Source of the DNA: Cryptomeria japonica
Lineage: Eukaryota; Streptophyta; Pinopsida; Cupressales; Cupressaceae
Direction of reading: 5' to 3'
NCBI RefSeq assembly: GCF_030272615.1
Contig: NC_081409.1
Span: forward strand, 474,668,573-474,728,572
DNA: 60,000 nt
How positions within the stretch are numbered: the stretch's first letter is position 1; the number at the start of each line of letters is the position of its first letter. Shown here in pieces: positions 54,641-60,000 of the stretch. The position numbers and the translations under genes were made by a program. A model generated the notes under the pieces. It searched no databases. It was not told the DNA's origin and was given only the letters and a program-made list of their open reading frames with translations.

Positions 54641-55808
54641 GCATGTCGCAAGACCAGTATGTAGATCAAATTATGTAGCTAAGCTCAAACAAGTTGCCCA
54701 AGGGTTGATCACCTTGGAAGGGATCTTCAACACCGATGATAAGATGAAAGGGAGATCAATGAACCTAGCCACAAAGAAGAGAGGCTACAAATTAGTCCCT
54801 ATATCTGATGGAAGAGCTCTCAACTTGGGATAGGTATGTTCCCAAAGTTATCAAGGTACTTTTGTCAATCTTTGTAAAGAGTACAATGATATTTTTGCTT
54901 TTACATATGAGGATCTAAAAGAGTTTGACCCTAACTTAGCTTAGCATACCATAGAATCAAATCTTAATGCAAAGCCAGTTAGACAAAACCACAGACCTAT
55001 AAACCCCAAAATTGAGCCTTTGATGAGGAAAGAGCTATCTAAGCTCATAAAATGTAGTATTATTTTTCCAATAAAGCATTCTTCTTGGGTGGCTAATCTT
55101 ATTCTAGTTAGGAAGAAGAATGGGGAAATCAGATTGTGTGTAGACTTTAGGGACCTCAATAGAGCCTCCCTCAAGGACCATTATCACCTCCCTTATATGG
55201 AACAAATTTTAGCCAAAGTTAGTGGCTCATAAAGATTTTCATTCTTGGATGGATACTCAGGGTATAATCAGATCCTAATCCAAGAATTAAACCAATTTAA
55301 GACTGCATTTACTATTAAGTGGGGCACTCATGCCTATTGTAAAATGCCCTTCAGACTAACAAATGCAGATGCCACTTTTCAAAGAGCCATAGATGTGGCC
55401 TTTAAGGGAGTATTAGTAGAATTTGTACTTGTATATCTTGATGATATCACTATATACTCTAAGCATGCAGTAGACCACTTTTCTCACCTTGAGAAAGTAT
55501 TCAAAAAGTGCAGAGAATATGGTGTGTCTTTGAATCCCAACAAGTGTGTATTTGCCATTGATCAGGGCAAACTACTAGGACACATTGTATCCAAATACGA
55601 TCTGGCCATTGACCCAGAAGGAGTGGAAGCCATTGTGTCTCTTCCACTTTCACATCATAAGAAAGGACTTCAAAGCTTTCTGGGAAGAATCAACTTTGTT
55701 AGGAGGTTTATCCCAAACCTTGCAGCCTTGGTTAAGCTTCTTACAACCATGCTAAAGAAGGATTTTCCCTTCAAATGGACCAAGAAAGGAAAGGAGGGCT
55801 TTGATTAG
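54641..55808 (+). pseudogene. Z reverse transcriptase
   Basis: The pre-RT part (FAFTYEDLKEFDPNLA; KPVRQNHRPINPKIEPLMRK) leads to RT motifs in 55020-55808: LILVRKKNGEIRLCVDFRDL, FLDGYSGYNQI, FRLTNADATFQRAIDVAF, LVYLDDITIYSK (the catalytic YLDD) and GKLLGHIVSKYDLAIDPEGV, then SFLGRINFVRRFIPNLA. RT copies the element RNA into DNA. Stops at about 54833 (TAG), 54942 (TAG), 55230 (TAA) and 55806 (TAG) break an otherwise well preserved enzyme. Confidence 0.92.
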
Positions 55809-56478
55809 ATCAAGGAGGCTATTGTTAAGGCTCCTACCCTAGTAAATACAAACCATGAGAAGGATTTAATTCTTTATACATTGGGAGGAGATGCAAGTAT
55901 ATCTGTTGTCCTAACGAAGTTAAATCAAGATGATTTGGAGAAACCCATAGCTTTTTTCAGTGAAGGCCTAAAGGACTACAAGAGATATCAAGTATAGCTA
56001 TGTGGAAAAGCAAGTCATCACAGTGGTAAGAGCATTGCAAAATTTTAGGCACATGATCTCAAACAACAAAATTCAGCTCCTAGTTCCACATGCCAGCATT
56101 AAAGATTTCCCTCTCAACAAGGAGATAGGTGAGAAGAGAGTTGGATGGATCACTAAGGTCAGTATGACCTTGACATAAATATTACCAGGTTAGTGAGGGG
56201 AAGAGGACTCTATGAACAATTCAATTCATCTTTTGGAAAGGATTCAGAGGTCTCCCTCTTGCCGCAGGAAGAAGAGTTAATTGAAAATCAAGAAAATGTG
56301 CAAATTAATTGGTTTGATAACATGATTACCTTCCTAAGGGATGGTAGCTATCCTCCTTATTTTGATATAACCAAGAGGAGACATATCAGGTTGCAGTCCA
56401 TCCCCTATGCTTTAGTGGATGGGGTTCTATTCAAGAGGGAGCCAAATGATGTCCTGCTAAGGTGCATTCAAGGTGATT
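55809..56478 (+). pseudogene. Z RNase H and linker to integrase
   Basis: RT-linked RNase H: ILYTLGGDASISVVLTKLNQ, KPIAFFSEGLKDYKRYQV, then after a frameshift VRALQNFRHMISNNKIQLLV and GEKRVGWITKV. The linker in 56193-56480 has RLVRGRGLYEQF, WFDNMITFLRDGSYPPYF and VDGVLFKREPNDVLLRC, the block preceding the integrase zinc domain. TAG at 56478 lies next to the V insertion and belongs to the Z frame. The first catalytic Asp (GGDAS) remains. Confidence 0.82.
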
Positions 56479-56483
56479 AGACC
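56479..56483. repeat. Left target-site duplication of V (AGACC)
   Basis: AGACC here and at 57731-57735. Ignoring V and one copy restores the alignment of the Z frame into the integrase zinc domain. Confidence 0.85.
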
Positions 56484-57730
56484 TATTGGATATTGTTGGT
56501 CATTGTTGCTACTAGGATATGTTTTTTTCATTGATGTCAACATATTCATGTCATTTACTTAAGTGATTGCATTTTGGGATATCTTATGATCTGGTTTTTG
56601 TAGTGTTGTTTTGTTGATCACTATTTTGCAGAGTTCAATATTTCCTCTAGTATATTTCGGTGTGATCATATCTTGTGCTGAGTATTTAAGAAATTTCTTG
56701 GAATGGTCCTGTGTATCTTCATTTCAATTGGATCATGATTTGGTTCTCTGCAAGTTATCTTTCTTCGTGACAATTGTTGACTAGTTGTGTTCTTGAGCTT
56801 TCAGACGATGACCGATGAAGATTTGATAAGTGGTGTTGGTGCAGTTGTTCTTGATAATTCTAATGTGCTTGTTGGTGTTTCCTGGTCGTGTCTTATTTGT
56901 TTTGGTGATCCACATTGATCGTTGTGCGATTTTTTGGTGGTTTCTATCAAGCGATGATGATTTTCATGTTATGTGATTTTCCTGGTGGTGTAGCATGTTG
57001 CGGTTGATCTTGGCATGATTTTTGGTGGATTTGAGTGTTTGGGAATTTGATTTAGGTCTGTGTTATACTATGTAAATCATTATATTGGTTCGGTGGTCGA
57101 TCTTTGTATCAAGTGATGTAATTTTGTAATTGCGTGTTGAAGGTTTAGTCGACCTTATTGTCAAGGTTGATGATTTGTATATATAGGTGATATAGTCATG
57201 TAATTTGTGTGTCGATATTATGTCCAAATTATCAGAGAGAGGTTTATGTGCGAACAAGTGATTTATCCTTCGGGGTTGAGTTTAAGGTGAGATTGGTATT
57301 GTAGGGTAGACATATGTGCTTAACTGAAACTGTAATCAGACATTTGGAGATGCTATTGTTTCAATTCATTTCTTTTGGATTGTAGTCAAAATCTTATTGT
57401 AAGCCAGTGAGACTTCCTTAAGGGTTGTAGCCTTCTGGGCCATTATATTTGAGCAGTGAGCTCTAGGCAGTGTGCTTAAATGCATGTGCATTCCCCATTG
57501 TAATATTTACACATACTACTACAGAGTATCATCTTATTGTGAGTAGGTTCCTATCGTGGTTTTTCCCTTGATCGGGTTTTCCACGTCAAAATATTGGTGT
57601 TGTGCTATTCATTTGCTTATGTATTTTATTACTGTAGTTTATCAGATATGTGTTTCGTGATTAAGTTCGGTGTTTCGGTGAAGACTGATTAACCCCCCCT
57701 CCTAGTCTTCCTTCTTGGCTGCTGCTAACA
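56484..57730 (+). mobile_element. V: solo LTR, copia type, 1247 bp
   Basis: Starts TATTGGATATTGTTGG (first TG apparently mutated to TA) and ends CTGCTGCTAACA, flanked by AGACC on both sides. GTGGTTTTTCCCTTGATCGG and GGTTTTCCACGTC near 57557-57588, and a C-run before the end, resemble the L1 LTR. No second LTR or interior, so a solo LTR. No gene. Confidence 0.85.
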
Positions 57731-58819
57731 AGACCCTTAGGTTGCTAGAAGAATTTCATAATGGACCCTCAGGTGGTCACTTCTCAGCGAGGAGCACAAC
57801 CATGAAAATCATTAGGGTAGGCTATTATTGGCCTTACCTATTTGATGATGCTCATAGGTGGGTCAAGAAGTGCAAGGAGTGTGCACTCTTTGCAGGTAAA
57901 AAAATATTGGAAGCTTTTCCCCTTCATCCCATCTCTATTGATCAACCCTTTTCTTAGAGGGGGCTTGATTTTATTGGCCCTATCAATCCAGTGTCAAGTG
58001 CAGGCCACAAGTAGATTTTGGCCGCCGCAGACTATTTCACAAGGTGGATAGAGGTAGTTGGTTTGAAGGATGCAACTAAAAATTCGGTAGTTCAATTCCT
58101 TGAGGGGATTGCAACTATATTTGTAGCTCCCTCCACAATTATATTAGACACTACTAAGTCTTTTGAGGGATCTCAGATCAACTTATGGGTAGTCAAACAT
58201 GACGTGTTTCTAAAAACACCATCAAATTACTATCCCTAAAGCAATGGCTTAGCTGAGTCCTCCAACAAAAATCTCATTAGAATCATCAAGAGGAATCTTG
58301 AAGACAATCAGAGGTCATGGTACCTCAAGTTGGGAACAACCCTATGGGCTAATAGAATCACTCTGAAAAGAGATTTGGGCAACTCACCTTTCATGTTAGT
58401 ATATGGAAGGGAAGCAAGGATTCCTTCCCTTATCCCTTGAGTTGCCATCTCTAGACCTAGCACATTATTTGAAGTTCTTGGAAAATGATGCTCTATCAGT
58501 AAGGTATGTTGAGCTTATAGAGCTTGAAGAGGTCAAAGAAAGAGCCAAGAAAACTTTAAATGTCCTTCAGGGACAAGTAAAGAGATACTTTGACAAGAAA
58601 GCCATTTTGAGGACCTTCCAAGTTGGAGATTTTGTCCTAAAATGGGATTTTGAGAGAGCAAAACCAGGTAGGCACTTGAAATTTGATGCCATTTGGAGTG
58701 GCTCTTATGTGATTACAAGCTGCAAGGAGGATAATTCTTTTATTCTAGCTAGGCTAAATGGTGAAGACCTCTTTATTGCAGGTCAACAATATACACCTCA
58801 AAGCATGTGCTTAGAGTGA
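57731..58819 (+). pseudogene. Z integrase
   Basis: Zinc domain RLLEEFHNGPSGGHFSARST, YYWPYLFDDAH, CKECALF (H, H, C, C present). Core: GLDFIGPINPVS (D), ADYFTRWIEVV, then IILDTTKSFEG where DNG is usual (D kept, NG lost), and SNGLAESSNKNLIRIIKRNL (E). C-terminal part: REARIPSLIP near 58410-58440, then 58403-58819 with VKRYFDKKAILRTFQVGDFV and GRHLKFDAIWSGSYVIT. Stops at 57955, 58237 and others, plus a frameshift near 58430. It would insert element cDNA. Confidence 0.9.
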
Positions 58820-59045
58820 CATTCAATCGTTGTAAATATTGTAAATACTCGTAGTTAGTTTTTATAGCTTTCTATGAAGTGCTTGAGCATAGCTCATTCC
58901 TCCAGAATGACAAATATCAAAAATTTTGCAGGATGTAGTGAGGGGTTCCTTATCTGTTTTCTCCTTTTTACTCGTGCCCAATGGATACCTTAAGACATAT
59001 GGTCTTGTCTTAAGAAGGCTTAGGGCCCCCTCTGAGTCACCAAAA
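58820..59045 (+). other. Z 3' untranslated region
   Basis: 226 bp between the integrase stop and the 3' LTR. AAGAAGGCTTAGGGCCCCCT (59011-59030) is a weak polypurine tract candidate. No gene. Confidence 0.6.
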
Positions 59046-60000
59046 TGTTGACTATTTCTGTGTTAACTTAGCTGCAGATCAGGCCTGAAATATTTTTGCA
59101 TAACCTGCCTGTTATGCACATTATGTTAGCAAAGTGTAGAGGGGCCCTTTTGCCTTTACATCCTTTTTGGGATCCTAGTTCTATTTTTGAGTTGACCAGC
59201 TGGGGTGATCACTTTCACTTAAGTTTACCGGCTCGAGGTCGGTGGGGTCGTCGGCAGACAGTTTCCTTTTGTTTCCACCAATTAGTGCCTATTTCTTTTG
59301 GCTCACATACCACCGCAAAGTTCTTCAACTCCGTCATTCTTTCTTCGTGGGTGTGGGGAAATGCTTTCCCTTCTCCCACTTCCCCACATGTTCCTTCTGG
59401 CTCTGCCATTTTTTGACTATGGGTGTGCAGGCGATTGTTTCTTTTGGTTCCCCGCCACCCCGCGACAGATTTCAAGGACGCAACGAGACCTTGTGGGGTA
59501 GAAAACACATAGTGTGGATGGTGTTCCCTGCTATGTCGCGAGAGATGTCAAGGCCAAAAAAGACAAATGCGGGGTAGCAAAATGAAGAGTATGGGCTCTC
59601 TTTGCTATCCTGCAGCAGGTTGGTGGACATCGCAGGGACCTCGTAGGGTGACAAAGGTGAAACAAATGTGGTTCCCCACTACCCCGCACCAAAGACAAAG
59701 CACATCAAAGCACCTTGTGGGGTAAGAAAGCAAAGTGAACAAGGCTTCCCCACTATCCCACAAGGGATTTTGAGGAATAAATTAGGCCTTGTAGGGTAGG
59801 AGACGTATAGTGCGGATAGTTCCTCACCATCTCATGAGGAAATCAAAGCAATCAAAGGATGGCTGCAGGGTAAGAAAACATAGAGAGAACAACACTCACC
59901 GCCATCTTGAAGGCAATTTCAAAGGGTCAACGCGACGTTGTGGGGGAATAAATACACAGGAGATGGTTGCTCCCTGCCAACCTACACCAAGACACAACAA
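59046..60000 (+). repeat. 3' LTR of Z, cut by the window edge
   Basis: Begins TGTTGACTATTTCTGTG and follows 43653-44600 throughout, including the CCCCACTATCCC-type subrepeats at 59525-59990. The overlapping ORFs at 59096-59654 have weaker or no counterparts in the 5' LTR and are not genes. Confidence 0.92.

Larger units (their letters stand above)
43653..60000 (+). mobile_element. Z: Tat-like Ty3/gypsy element, right end outside window
   Basis: 5' LTR 43653-46612 and the start of the matching 3' LTR at 59046 enclose gag, protease, RNase H-like domain, RT, RNase H and integrase. The interior is interrupted by W (48095-52900) and V (56484-57730). The candidate left target duplication is GCATG (43648-43652); its mate would lie outside the window. 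Two RNase H-like domains suggest the Tat group. All frames carry stops, mainly TAG. Confidence 0.9.

Noticed and set aside
59096-59654. Overlapping ORFs near the right edge
   Set aside because: They lie wholly within the Z 3' LTR and are not conserved as open frames in the 5' LTR.

Overview
This window looks like plant nuclear DNA, and its character suggests a gymnosperm. It is almost entirely old, nested LTR retrotransposons with no convincing host gene, rRNA, tRNA gene or CRISPR array. Plant evidence: initiator-Met primer sites (TGGTATCAGAGC), Ty1/copia and Ty3/gypsy polyproteins with plant-type features (chromodomain, archaeal-like RNase H, an antisense plant-mobile-domain-like ORF), a tRNA-type SINE, and C-to-T decay resembling methylation damage. 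The conifer-like guess rests only on this character and is not proven.

Layout. (1) 1-about 3800, + strand: the 3' half of a decayed Ty3/gypsy chromovirus (element C). (2) About 3810-42200, - strand: one large Ty3/gypsy element (H). Its 5' LTR is at 40686-42200 and its gag-protease region is scattered over 3.8-23.7 kb because later insertions split it. These insertions are: L1 (5024-11828, +, copia-type LTRs, target duplication AGGTT, no pol, a long unknown ORF); X (15201-23337, -, gag-protease only, target duplication GATCT/GATCC, itself carrying a SINE at 21668-21855); solo LTR S1 (24174-25807, target duplication AGTCT); and a Y cluster (27932-40540, +, a truncated 3' end plus LTR-internal-LTR, with gag, protease, an integrase tail and an antisense ORF). 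(3) 42201-43652: non-coding spacer. (4) 43653 to beyond the right edge, + strand: Tat-like Ty3/gypsy element Z with 2.96-kb LTRs, split by copia element W (48095-52900, -, target duplication AATAT) and solo LTR V (56484-57730, target duplication AGACC).

No reading frame here looks intact. Still, several elements keep one frame over 1-3 kb interrupted only by point stops, mostly TAG, so the protein families stay readable. L1, X, Y and W each have two LTRs, yet none keeps a reverse transcriptase. If mobile, they would need enzymes from relatives. L1 and W carry unrelated unknown ORFs where pol should be, and Y carries an antisense ORF.

Most noteworthy: the roughly 1,000-codon L1 ORF; an array of about 13 stem-loop-like units with a shared loop and compensatory arm changes near the 3' end of Y; five AT-rich perfect palindromes in the Y LTR; a recurring GGACCA/TGGTCC stem-loop in the X and S1 LTRs; and an RNase H domain upstream of RT in Z. 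Nothing was computed: boundaries come from matching LTR ends and target duplications by eye, and family calls from motif recognition.
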